Shown here in pieces: positions 24,870 to 33,084 of a stretch of 64,000 bases of DNA. The stretch is from Diaphorobacter sp. HDW4A (lineage in GTDB: Bacteria > Pseudomonadota > Gammaproteobacteria > Burkholderiales > Burkholderiaceae_C), in NCBI RefSeq assembly GCF_011305995.1, contig NZ_CP049910.1:1364001-1428000 (forward strand), read 5' to 3'. The translations under genes were made by a program, and so were the position numbers. Each line of letters opens with the position of its first letter. Position 1 is the first letter of the stretch. The notes beneath the pieces were generated by a model. It saw nothing but the letters and a program-made list of their open reading frames with translations. It did not search any database and was not told the DNA's origin.

Positions 24870-25363
24870 TGCGCGTGGATCGCCGAGCGGTGGTGCGTGG
24901 GATGGTGGCGTTGGCTGGTGTTCCATGGTTTGGGATTGCGTCGGTTGCGTCGGCTGCGGCGCAGGATGCCTCGGAGCGCTTACTGCCCACGACGACTGAT
25001 TTGCGCGCGAGTCTGGCACAAGCGCTTGCTCGCGGTGAGCCGTTGATTGTGCTCGCGACATTGCAGGGCTGTCCGTTCTGCAAAGTGGCGCGTGAGAACT
25101 ATCTGGTGTCGGAGCTGCGCGCGGGACGGGTGGTGACGCAGATTCATTTTCTGTCCCGTGAACCAGTGCGCAACTGGCAGGGGGATGAGGTCACCCATGG
25201 GCGGTTGGTCAAGCAGTTGCAGATCGATGCCGCTCCTACCTTGCTGTTCTATGGGCGGGATGCTCGGGAAGTTGCCCCTCGGCTGGTCGGTGGATCCACG
25301 TCGGACTTCTACGCGGCCTATCTGGATGAACGTGTCGCTTTGGCTCGGTCTGCCGTTCGTTGA
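24866..25363 (+). CDS. Periplasmic thioredoxin-like protein, SoxS/SoxW type
   Basis: A 165-residue exported thioredoxin-fold protein. The N-terminus (DRRAVVRGMVALAGVPWFG) is a twin-arginine-like or Sec signal. The redox motif is CPFC in LQGCPFCKVARENYL, and the cis-proline loop is DAAPTLLFY. SoxS/SoxW proteins keep the SoxY carrier cysteine reduced and active, and this position within the sox region fits that role. ATG at 24866 overlaps the upstream stop; a second ATG at 24869 is in frame. Confidence 0.8.
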   Translation: MMRVDRRAVVRGMVALAGVPWFGIASVASAAAQDASERLLPTTTDLRASLAQALARGEPLIVLATLQGCPFCKVARENYLVSELRAGRVVTQIHFLSREPVRNWQGDEVTHGRLVKQLQIDAAPTLLFYGRDAREVAPRLVGGSTSDFYAAYLDERVALARSAVR

Positions 25364-25645
25364 TTTTGGTTCTACGCCACCTCTGGTGACGATTGGTGGG
25401 TCGTTTGCGGGCTGCAATACAGGCCCTCATGCGTTGTTGCGAAGCCTTGCCTGAGAGCCTGTCTTGCCGTTGGGATGCGGGATCGAGTGCTCGCTGCGCT
25501 TTGGTGGGCTGCTGTTGGAAATCCGAAATCTGAAATCCAATTCGTTCGAGATGGGCTGTTTTGCAATGTTCGTTTCGTCATTCCTTTCTTGAATAACGGG
25601 GGAAAACCCGTTGGCTTTTGATGGGGATCACATTGGATAATTGAT

Positions 25646-25669
25646 TACATAAATACATGCTTATATGTA
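25646..25669. promoter_or_regulatory. AT-rich palindrome upstream of the sox operon, putative repressor site
   Basis: TACATA (25646-25651) and TATGTA (25664-25669) form arms around 12 bases; over the full 24 bases 9 of 12 pairs match. It lies 16 bases before the cytochrome c ATG, overlapping the likely promoter and 5' leader, as expected for an ArsR-type operator. The rest of the 322-base gap 25364-25685 has no gene; 25400-25520 reads like an intergenic repeat (GGGCTGCAATACAGGCCCTC and onward), which I cannot place. Confidence 0.55.
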
Positions 25670-25685
25670 GATAAAGGACAAGACG

Positions 25686-26012
25686 ATGAAGCGGATTCGT
25701 GGCTACGCGTTGGCGGCGGTGTGTGTGGTGGGTGGTCTGGGCGTGGCGGCTCCGAGCTGGGCGAATTTGGCGTTGGCGCAGAAGAACGCGTGCATGGCCT
25801 GCCATTCGGTTGACAAGAAGTTGGTCGGACCGGCCTATCTGGACGTTGCGAAGAAGTATGCCGGTCAGTCCGATGCGCAGGCTGCCTTGGCCAAGAGCAT
25901 CAAGGCGGGTGGTTCGGGCAAGTGGGGCCCGGTTCCGATGCCTGCACAGGCGGCCTTGAGCGATGCGGATGCGAGCACGCTGGCTGGCTGGATTCTGGGT
26001 GGCGCCAAGTAA
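25686..26012 (+). CDS. Periplasmic monoheme cytochrome c
   Basis: A 108-residue class I cytochrome c with a signal peptide ending near APSWA. The heme motif is CMACH at about residues 36-40 (NACMACHSVDKK), and the sixth ligand is probably a Met in VPMPAQ. It is clearly similar to the C-terminal heme domain of SoxD encoded 2.5 kb downstream (NACIACH, KKYAGQ, IPMPPQ), so it may arise from the same ancestor. It precedes soxC by 63 bases and probably accepts electrons from SoxCD or SoxXA. An AAAGGA ribosome-binding site lies before the ATG. Confidence 0.88.
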   Translation: MKRIRGYALAAVCVVGGLGVAAPSWANLALAQKNACMACHSVDKKLVGPAYLDVAKKYAGQSDAQAALAKSIKAGGSGKWGPVPMPAQAALSDADASTLAGWILGGAK

Positions 26013-26075
26013 ACGGCACAGCGGGTTTCGACTTCCGTGTCGAATGGCCCCATGGAGAAGACCTGAGGACAACAC

Positions 26076-27440
26076 ATGCAAAACCAGATGACAGGTCGGT
26101 TGCGTAAGGCTCCGGAGAATTTTGTGCGAGGCGATGGTGTGGCTACGGTGTTTGCCGAGGCCAAAGCGGGGCGTCGCAGTTTCATCCGCAGTGCGTTCGC
26201 GGCAGCGGCCGCAGGTGCTGCCGCGACGTCGGCGCTGGCCCAGGGCGGGCAGAACGTGCCGAATGTGGGTGAGGGTGATCCAAACATTCTGGAGATGCCG
26301 GCGCACACCAAGGGGCTGGGGCAACCGGTGGCTGCCGAAGGCTACGGCAAGCCGTCGAAATATGAAGCCAATGTGCAGCGTCGCCAAAGCCCGGGGCTCA
26401 CGCAGACGCGCCAGGCCTCAGTCTCGTTCGCGCCGCTGCAGTCGTTGTTTGGCATCGTCACGCCGAGCGGTCTGCATTTCGAACGGCACCATCAGGGCTG
26501 GTGGGACATTGATCCGTCGAAGCACCGCTTGATGATCAACGGCCTCGTGAAGAGCGCCAAGGTGTTCACGATGGACGAGCTGATGCGCCTGCCTGCAGTG
26601 TCGCGTTTTCACTTCATAGAGTGCGGTGCGAACACCGGCATGGAGTGGGGCAATGTGGCCGTGCCGACGGTGCAGTACACACACGGCATGATCTCGTGCA
26701 GCGAGTTCACGGGTGTGCCGCTGATCACGCTGCTCGAGATGGCAGGCGCTGATCTGAAGAAGGGCAAATTTATCCTCGCCGAGGGTGCGGACGGCTCGTC
26801 GATGACGCGCACGATTCCGATGGAGCTCATCACCTCGGGCGAGGTGATCGTGGCCTACGGGCAGAACGGCGAGATGCTGCGGCCCGAGCAGGGCTATCCA
26901 TTGCGCCTTGTGGTGCCGGGCGTGCAGGGCGTGAGCTGGGTGAAATATCTGCGTCGCATCGAGGTAGGTGACATGCCCTATGCGACCAAGGATGAGGCGG
27001 TGCACTACATCGACCTGATGCCCGATGGTCAGCACCGCCAGTACACCAGCATCCAGGAATGCAAGAGCGTGGTGACCACACCGTCGGGCGGGCAGATGCT
27101 GCTCGACAAGGGCTTCTACAACATTACAGGCCTTGCGTGGTCCGGGCGTGGCAAGGTCAAGCGTGTGGATGTGAGCGTGGACGGTGGCCGCAATTGGCGC
27201 ACCGCACGGCTCGAAGGGCCGGTGTTAGCTAAGTGCCTCACGCGCTTCAATATCGACTGGGTGTGGGACGGCAAGCCCGCCATCATCCAGAGCCGCGCGA
27301 TGGACGAGACCGGCTATGTACAGCCGACCTACCAACAGAACCGCGCGGTGCGTGGCTCGCGCTCGATCTATCACAACAACTCGATTCAGTCCTGGGCGCT
27401 GCGTGAGGACGGGGAGGTGGTCAATGTCCAGCTCGCGTAA
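26076..27440 (+). CDS. soxC: Sulfane dehydrogenase molybdenum subunit SoxC
   Basis: A 454-residue molybdopterin protein of the sulfite-oxidase family. A twin-arginine-type signal (AGRRSFIRSAFAAAAAGAAA, about residues 30-50) targets it to the periplasm. The molybdenum-ligating Cys183 lies in FIECGANTGMEW, and VVPGVQGVSWVKYLRRI is the SoxC version of the sulfite-oxidase fold. With SoxD it oxidises the SoxY-bound sulfane sulfur to the sulfone level with release of electrons. Its presence predicts complete thiosulfate oxidation without sulfur globules. It overlaps soxD by 17 bases. Confidence 0.95.
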   Translation: MQNQMTGRLRKAPENFVRGDGVATVFAEAKAGRRSFIRSAFAAAAAGAAATSALAQGGQNVPNVGEGDPNILEMPAHTKGLGQPVAAEGYGKPSKYEANVQRRQSPGLTQTRQASVSFAPLQSLFGIVTPSGLHFERHHQGWWDIDPSKHRLMINGLVKSAKVFTMDELMRLPAVSRFHFIECGANTGMEWGNVAVPTVQYTHGMISCSEFTGVPLITLLEMAGADLKKGKFILAEGADGSSMTRTIPMELITSGEVIVAYGQNGEMLRPEQGYPLRLVVPGVQGVSWVKYLRRIEVGDMPYATKDEAVHYIDLMPDGQHRQYTSIQECKSVVTTPSGGQMLLDKGFYNITGLAWSGRGKVKRVDVSVDGGRNWRTARLEGPVLAKCLTRFNIDWVWDGKPAIIQSRAMDETGYVQPTYQQNRAVRGSRSIYHNNSIQSWALREDGEVVNVQLA

Positions 27441-28497
27441 ATCCGGGATGAAAGCCATGAAAACCGCCGCGCTGCTGCTGTCGGGCCTGTGCGTGTCGGG
27501 CGCGTTTGCGCAGGGCGCGGCCGAGAAGTACACCGGCGTGGGCCGCAACGCGACGCCTAAGGAAGTGCAGGCGTGGGACATCGACGTACGTCCCGATTTC
27601 AAGGGCCTGCCCATGGGCTCGGGCTCGGTCGAAAAGGGCCAGGACGTGTGGGAGGCCAAGTGCGCCTCGTGCCACGGGGTGTTTGGCGAGTCGAACGAGG
27701 TGTTCTCGCCGCTGATCGGTGGCACGACCAAGGACGACATCAAGACCGGAAACGTCGCTCGTTTGAAGGACGCTTCGTTCCCCGGCCGCACGACTTTCAT
27801 GAAGGTGTCGACGATCTCGACGGTGTGGGACTACATCCACCGCGCCATGCCGTGGAATGCGCCCAAGTCGCTGTCGCCCGACGAGGTCTATGCGGTCACC
27901 GCGTACATGCTGAATCTGGCCGACGTTGTGCCGCAGGACTTCACGCTCAGCGACAAGAACATCGCCGAGGTGCAGGCCAAGATGCCCAACCGCAACGGCA
28001 TGACCACCGCGCACGCCATGTGGCCCGGCAACGAGTTCACCAAGAACGCCAAGCCAGACACCAGGGCCGTGGCTTGCATGAGCAACTGTGGTCCGCAGCC
28101 GCAGGTGCGCTCCAAGCTGCCCGATCATGCGAGCAACAACCACGGCAACCTGGCCGACCAGAATCGACCCGTGGGCGCGCAACACGGCATGCAGACTGAC
28201 ACCAAGCCTGTCGCACCTGCTGATAAAACTCCGGCCAAGTCCGCTGCTGGATCGGTGCCGACCGCGCTGCTCGAGAAGAACGCCTGCATCGCATGCCACG
28301 GAATGGAGCAGAAGATCGTCGGTCCTGGATTTGGCGAGATCGCCAAGAAGTACGCGGGTCAGGTGGACTATCTGACAGGCAAGATCAAGAACGGCGGTGC
28401 GGGCGTGTGGGGCAATATCCCAATGCCCCCGCAGCCCGGTTTGAGTGATGATGAGGCCAAGTCCATTGCACAGTGGCTTGCGGGCGCGGCCAAGTGA
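27424..28497 (+). CDS. soxD: Sulfane dehydrogenase cytochrome subunit SoxD
   Basis: A 357-residue diheme cytochrome c. The start MSSSRKSGMKAMKTAAL has GGAGGT at 27411-27416, with later ATGs at 27448 and 27457 as alternatives; the signal peptide ends near GAFA. The first heme site is CASCHGVFGE and the second, in the C-terminal domain, is CIACHGMEQK. A Pro/Lys-rich linker (about residues 255-275) joins the domains. It passes electrons from SoxC onward. The C-terminal domain matches the separate cytochrome at 25686. Confidence 0.94.
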   Translation: MSSSRKSGMKAMKTAALLLSGLCVSGAFAQGAAEKYTGVGRNATPKEVQAWDIDVRPDFKGLPMGSGSVEKGQDVWEAKCASCHGVFGESNEVFSPLIGGTTKDDIKTGNVARLKDASFPGRTTFMKVSTISTVWDYIHRAMPWNAPKSLSPDEVYAVTAYMLNLADVVPQDFTLSDKNIAEVQAKMPNRNGMTTAHAMWPGNEFTKNAKPDTRAVACMSNCGPQPQVRSKLPDHASNNHGNLADQNRPVGAQHGMQTDTKPVAPADKTPAKSAAGSVPTALLEKNACIACHGMEQKIVGPGFGEIAKKYAGQVDYLTGKIKNGGAGVWGNIPMPPQPGLSDDEAKSIAQWLAGAAK

Positions 28498-28569
28498 TGG
28501 CCCACGCGCATCAGTTTTTAAACATTGAACACACAACGACTCAACAAACGATTCGCAAGGAGAGATGAC

Positions 28570-29025
28570 ATGATTTCACGTAGACAAGCAGTGAAGAACT
28601 CCGCCGCAGTGACGGGCATGCTGCTCGCTGCCGGCCTGCTGCCGCAGACGGCATTCGCCTTCAATAAGGCTGCGTTCGACGCGAAGACCGTCGCCGACGT
28701 GATGAAGGCCATGGGCGCAGGTGCTCCCGCCGAAAGCAAGGACGTGACGCTCACCGCGCCCGATATTGCTGAGAACGGCGCGGTCGTGCCGCTCGGCGCG
28801 GCCACCACGCTCTCCGGCGTCAAGCACATGCTGATTCTGGTGGAAAAGAATCCCAACACGCTGGTGGCGTCGTTCGACGTGTCCGACGCACTTGAGCCCA
28901 ACTTCCTCACGCGCGCCAAGCTCGGCCAGACCTCCGACGTTTACGCCGTCGCCATCACCAACGATGGCAAGGCGCTGTTCGCCAAGAAGGAAGTCAAGGT
29001 CACGCTCGGCGGCTGCGGCGGCTGA
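28570..29025 (+). CDS. soxY: Thiosulfate oxidation carrier protein SoxY
   Basis: A 151-residue sulfur carrier. A twin-arginine signal (MISRRQAVKNSAAVTGMLLA) directs folded export together with SoxZ. The C-terminus is the diagnostic flexible arm ending VTLGGCGG, where Cys149 carries the sulfur intermediates. AAGGAGAG lies upstream of the ATG at 28570. It forms the heterodimer SoxYZ with the next gene, the substrate of SoxXA, SoxB and SoxCD. Confidence 0.96.
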   Translation: MISRRQAVKNSAAVTGMLLAAGLLPQTAFAFNKAAFDAKTVADVMKAMGAGAPAESKDVTLTAPDIAENGAVVPLGAATTLSGVKHMLILVEKNPNTLVASFDVSDALEPNFLTRAKLGQTSDVYAVAITNDGKALFAKKEVKVTLGGCGG

Positions 29026-29097
29026 TTGATCGATTGATTGATGGAACAAAAACACGCACCGAACCCGCGTAATTTGTAGATAGACAAGGAGAAGAAC

Positions 29098-29409
29098 ATG
29101 CCCGATCCGATGCGCATTCGCGCCCAAGCAGCTGGCGACAAAGTCACCGTCCGCGTTCTGATGTCCCACGAAATGGAGACCGGCCAACGCAAGGACGCCA
29201 ACGGTCAGGTGATCCCCGCCTGGTTCATTCAGGATGTGTCGGCGTCGCTCAACGGCAAGCCGGTTTTTCGCGCCGAGTGGGGCCCGGCCGTGTCGAAGAA
29301 CCCGTTCCTGCAATTCAACCTCAAGGGCGCGAAGGCGGGCGACAAGCTCTCCGTGACCTGGAAGGACAACAAGGGCGAGACCCGCACCGACGAGGCCACG
29401 GTTAGCTGA
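29098..29409 (+). CDS. soxZ: Thiosulfate oxidation carrier complex protein SoxZ
   Basis: A 103-residue immunoglobulin-like protein without its own signal (MPDPMRIRAQAAGDKVTVRV). Family marks are LMSHEMETGQRKDANG, VIPAWFIQDVS and FNLKGAKAGDKLSVTW. It pairs with SoxY and is exported by piggy-back on the SoxY Tat signal. The 72-base spacer before it holds short GATT repeats (29021-29042) and an AAGGAGAAGA ribosome-binding site. Confidence 0.95.
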   Translation: MPDPMRIRAQAAGDKVTVRVLMSHEMETGQRKDANGQVIPAWFIQDVSASLNGKPVFRAEWGPAVSKNPFLQFNLKGAKAGDKLSVTWKDNKGETRTDEATVS

Positions 29410-29577
29410 TTGGAGTGACCTCGCCGCTCGATGGGAGGGGCATCCGCCGGCGCGTCGGCCGCGGGTGGATGCGTCGAGATGGATGGATAGAGACAAAGCT
29501 CCCGAGTCGCTCCGCGTGGCTTGCCGCTTGCCCGCTTCGCGCTTTCAAGATTTCCCACAACAACAATGGAGACACCC

Positions 29578-30399
29578 ATGAGACGTACCACGAAAGGCCT
29601 TGTGCCGTTGGCCGCTGTCGCAATGCTGTCGCTGCTGGGGGCGGTATCGCCCGCTGCTGCGCAGAAGAGCACGGCCGATGGCATCGCGGAATACCGCGAG
29701 ATGCTGCAGGACGGCAATCCCGCCGAGCTGTTCGAGATGAAGGGTGAAGCGCTGTGGAAGCAGAAGCGGGGGCCCAGGAACGCCTCCATGGAGCGCTGTG
29801 ATCTGGGCAAGGGCCCGGGCGTGGTGAAGGGGGCGTTCGTGGAGCTGCCGCGCTACTTTGCCGACACCGGCAAGGTGCAGGATCTCGAATCGCGCCTCTT
29901 GACCTGCATGGAGACGCTGCAGGGGCTGGATGCCAAGCAGATCGCCGCTACGCCATTCGGCAAGGACGAGCAGAAAAACATGGAAGGCCTCGTGGCCTGG
30001 ATTTCCGCCGAATCCAAGGGCATGAAGTTCAACCTGCCGCAGAACCACGCGCAGGAAAAGCAGATGTACGAAGTTGGCAAGCGCATGTTCTACCTGCGCG
30101 GTGGGCCGCACGACTTTGCCTGTGCCACCTGCCACGGCGCGGACGACAAGCGCATTCGTCTGCAGGATCTGCCCAATCTGACCAAGAACCCCGGTGCCGC
30201 CGCTGGCTTCGGCGCCTGGCCTGCTTACCGCGTGTCGTCGGGCGAGCTCTGGAGTATGCAAAGGCGCCTCAATGACTGCTTCCGTCAGCAGCGCTTTCCG
30301 TATCCGGGCTACGCGAGTGACGCCACGATTGCGCTGGGCGTCTACATGGGTGTGAACGGCAAGGGCGGTGAGGCCACGGCGCCTGCCATCAAGCGATGA
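29578..30399 (+). CDS. soxA: L-cysteine S-thiosulfotransferase subunit SoxA
   Basis: A 273-residue cytochrome c with a signal peptide ending near SPAAA. It has a single canonical heme site (FACATCHGADDK) and the cysteine in LNDCFRQQRFPYP that serves as the persulfide heme ligand in SoxA. The N-terminal domain keeps the cysteine pair (ERCDLG, LLTCMETL) but lacks a second CxxCH, so this is a monoheme-type SoxA. SoxXA links thiosulfate to SoxY. The 168-base spacer after soxZ has a possible hairpin (GCATCC...GGATGC, 29440-29473). Confidence 0.94.
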   Translation: MRRTTKGLVPLAAVAMLSLLGAVSPAAAQKSTADGIAEYREMLQDGNPAELFEMKGEALWKQKRGPRNASMERCDLGKGPGVVKGAFVELPRYFADTGKVQDLESRLLTCMETLQGLDAKQIAATPFGKDEQKNMEGLVAWISAESKGMKFNLPQNHAQEKQMYEVGKRMFYLRGGPHDFACATCHGADDKRIRLQDLPNLTKNPGAAAGFGAWPAYRVSSGELWSMQRRLNDCFRQQRFPYPGYASDATIALGVYMGVNGKGGEATAPAIKR

Positions 30400-30419
30400 A
30401 CAGAACGGGAGACAGCAGC

Positions 30420-31076
30420 ATGACACAACGTAATCACTGGTTGCCTGTTCTGGGTGTCGCCTCGTCGCTGATCGTGCTGGGCTGCGCCTCGGTCGACAGC
30501 GCCGCAGACGTCGACAAGCTCACGCAGCAGATCGTCACGGCATCGTTCCGCGATCAGGGTATCGCCAAGGTGGACCGTCTGAAGCAGGATGAAACCAACG
30601 CCGCCTGCAGCGCGGCTGATGCGGCGGGCAAGCCCATCGACGCGAAACTCGGTGCCAAGCTCGAAGCCGACAACCTCAAGAGCGTGCAATGGCCCACGGC
30701 CGGCAAGTTCCTCGGCGACTGGAAGGAGGGCGAAAAGCTCGCGCAGAACGGCCGAGGCATGACCTGGACCGACAAGCCCGGCGACGCCAACGGCGGCAAC
30801 TGCTACAACTGCCACCAGATCAGCAAGCAGGAAATCTCGTTCGGCACGCTCGGCCCCAGCCTCTACAACTACGGCAAGATACGGGGCATCGTCGACCCGA
30901 ACAGCCCCGAAGCCAAGGCCATCGTCGAATACACCTGGGGCAAGATCTGGAACGCCAAGGCCTACAACGCCTGCTCCGGCATGCCAAGATTCGGACATGA
31001 AAAGATCCTGACAGAAAGACAGGTGCAGGACCTCGTGGCGCTGCTGGTGGACCCGAATTCGCCAGTGAACAAATAG
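30420..31076 (+). CDS. soxX: L-cysteine S-thiosulfotransferase subunit SoxX
   Basis: A 218-residue monoheme cytochrome c, the long type of SoxX. The heme motif is CYNCHQISKQE in the middle of the protein, and the axial Met is likely in GMPRFGHEKILTE. The N-terminus MTQRNHWLPVLGVASSLIVL is followed by a possible lipobox (VLGC, Cys22), so it may be membrane anchored. GGGAG sits before the ATG at 30420; an ATG at 30396 overlapping the soxA stop is an alternative. It forms SoxXA with the upstream gene product. Confidence 0.93.
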   Translation: MTQRNHWLPVLGVASSLIVLGCASVDSAADVDKLTQQIVTASFRDQGIAKVDRLKQDETNAACSAADAAGKPIDAKLGAKLEADNLKSVQWPTAGKFLGDWKEGEKLAQNGRGMTWTDKPGDANGGNCYNCHQISKQEISFGTLGPSLYNYGKIRGIVDPNSPEAKAIVEYTWGKIWNAKAYNACSGMPRFGHEKILTERQVQDLVALLVDPNSPVNK

Positions 31077-31256
31077 CAGGAAAGAACCCGAAGCAGCCGG
31101 CTCCGGTTGCAGAGGTGTTCACGACGTTTGAACCACCACCACAACGCCAAGACTGCCTCTGATACGCGACGCACAGGCGCAGACAGTACTCATGTACGGC
31201 CAGCCTGTGCAACAAAGTATCAGGGCTGTCTTTGCGCCTCGAAACGACCAACCAAC

Positions 31257-31274
31257 CGAAGCCGCAAGGCTTCG
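31257..31274 (+). other. Stem-loop in the soxX-soxB spacer
   Basis: CGAAGCC (31257-31263) and GGCTTCG (31268-31274) pair around GCAA, a GNRA-type tetraloop, 24 bases before the soxB ATG. There is no T-run on the plus strand, so it is more likely an mRNA processing or stability element than a terminator. The rest of the 222-base spacer shows no gene. Confidence 0.45.
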
Positions 31275-31298
31275 TAAAAAACAAAAGAAGAAGCACCC

Positions 31299-33029
31299 AT
31301 GAGCCTTTCCAAACGCGAATTCATGCAGATGTTGGCGGCTGCGGGCGTGGCAGGCATGGGCCTGCAGCGCTATGCGCACGCTGACAGCAGATTGGCCGAC
31401 AAGGCCATGTACGACGTTCCGACATTCGGCAACGTCAGCTTTCTGCACATGACCGACTGCCACGCGCAGCTCAACCCCATCTACTTTCGCGAACCCAGTG
31501 TGAACCTCGGCATTGGCGCGATGAAGAACCAGCGCCCGCATCTGGTGGGCGAGCATTTGCTGAAGTCCGCGGGCGTGCGCCCCGGCACGGCGGATGCCTA
31601 TGCGTTCTCCTATCTCGACTTTGAAAGCGCCGCCAAGCGCTACGGCAAGGTGGGCGGTTTCGCGCATCTGGCCACGCTGGTCAAGCGCATGAAGGCGTCA
31701 CGGCCCGGTTCGCTGCTGCTCGACGGTGGCGACACTTGGCAGGGCTCCGCCACGTCGCTCTGGACCAACGCGCAGGACATGGTTGACGCCTGCAAGCTGC
31801 TTGGCGTGGATGTGATGACCGGCCACTGGGAGTTCACCTACGGCATGGACCGGGTCAAGGAAATCATCGAAAAGGACTTTGGCAGCAAGCTCGATTTTGT
31901 CGCGCAGAATGTGAAGACCACCGACTTCGGCGACCCGGTGTTCAAACCGTATGTGATCCGTGAAATGAATGGCGTACCCTGCGCCATCATCGGCCAGGCC
32001 TTCCCTTACACGCCGATTGCCAACCCGCGCTACATGGTGGCGGACTGGAGCTTCGGCATTCAGGACGAAAACCTGCAGGCCATGGTGGACGAGGCACGCG
32101 GCAAGGGCGCGAAGGTTGTCGTCGTGCTCTCGCACAATGGCATGGACGTGGACCTGAAGATGGCCTCGCGCGTGCGCGGCATCGATGCGATTCTGGGCGG
32201 TCACACGCACGACGGCATGCCCGTGCCGACCATTGTCGAGAACGCGGGCGGCAAGACCATCGTCACCAATGCGGGATCGAACGGCAAGTTTCTTGGCGTG
32301 CTCGACTTTAACGTCAAGGACGGCAAGGTCCGCGACTTCAAGTATCGCCTGCTGCCGATCTTCTCGAACATCTTGCCAGCCGATGCCGAGATGCAGGCGC
32401 TCATCACCAAGGTGCGCGCGCCCTACGAGGCCAAGCTCGCCGAGGTGCTGGCGCGTACTGACGGCACGCTGTATCGCCGTGGCAATTTCAACGGCACGGG
32501 TGATCAGTTGCTGCTCGACGCGATGATGGCGGTGCAGGACTGTCCGATTGCATTTTCGCCGGGCTTCCGTTGGGGTACGTCGCTGCTGCCGGGTCAGGAC
32601 ATCACGCGCGAATGGCTCATGGACATGACGGCGACGACCTACTCCTACGCCACCGTCACCGAGATGACCGGTGCGACCATCAAGACCGTGCTCGAAGATG
32701 TGGCCGACAACCTGTTCAATCCCGACCCGTACTACCAGCAGGGCGGCGACATGGTGCGCGTGGGCGGCCTTCAATACCGCTGCGACCCGACCGCCAAGGC
32801 GGGCAGCCGCATCACCGAGATGCGACTCAAGGGCCAGTTGCTGGACGCAGAGAAGAAGTACAAGGTGGCAGGCTGGGCGCCGGTGGCCGAAGAGGCCAAG
32901 TCGGCCGGCAACAAGCAGATCTGGGAGCTGGTCGAGCCCTGGTTGAAAGATCAAAAGGTGATCGCGCCGCGCAGGCTCAATGAGCCTGAGTTGCTAAACG
33001 TCAAACCCAATGAGGGAATAGCCCAGTAG
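31299..33029 (+). CDS. soxB: Thiosulfohydrolase SoxB
   Basis: A 576-residue dimanganese enzyme of the 5'-nucleotidase/metallophosphatase fold that hydrolyses sulfate from SoxY-S-sulfonate. A Tat-like signal (LSKREFMQMLAAAGVAG) precedes the metal motifs LHMTDCHAQLNP, LDGGDTWQGSA, TGHWEFTYG, VLSHNGMDVD and GGHTHDGMP. Its length and the DCHAQ motif are specific to SoxB. It lies 222 bases after soxX in the same direction. Confidence 0.96.
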   Translation: MSLSKREFMQMLAAAGVAGMGLQRYAHADSRLADKAMYDVPTFGNVSFLHMTDCHAQLNPIYFREPSVNLGIGAMKNQRPHLVGEHLLKSAGVRPGTADAYAFSYLDFESAAKRYGKVGGFAHLATLVKRMKASRPGSLLLDGGDTWQGSATSLWTNAQDMVDACKLLGVDVMTGHWEFTYGMDRVKEIIEKDFGSKLDFVAQNVKTTDFGDPVFKPYVIREMNGVPCAIIGQAFPYTPIANPRYMVADWSFGIQDENLQAMVDEARGKGAKVVVVLSHNGMDVDLKMASRVRGIDAILGGHTHDGMPVPTIVENAGGKTIVTNAGSNGKFLGVLDFNVKDGKVRDFKYRLLPIFSNILPADAEMQALITKVRAPYEAKLAEVLARTDGTLYRRGNFNGTGDQLLLDAMMAVQDCPIAFSPGFRWGTSLLPGQDITREWLMDMTATTYSYATVTEMTGATIKTVLEDVADNLFNPDPYYQQGGDMVRVGGLQYRCDPTAKAGSRITEMRLKGQLLDAEKKYKVAGWAPVAEEAKSAGNKQIWELVEPWLKDQKVIAPRRLNEPELLNVKPNEGIAQ

Positions 33030-33084
33030 GGGAATGTGTAAATAGCCATTGCGAAGTTGTGAGCGAAACGCTCCAATACGGCGC

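Noticed and set aside
29021..29042. GATT tetranucleotide repeats after soxY as a phase-variation tract
   Set aside because: Only about five imperfect copies in a non-coding spacer; too short and irregular to support slippage control.
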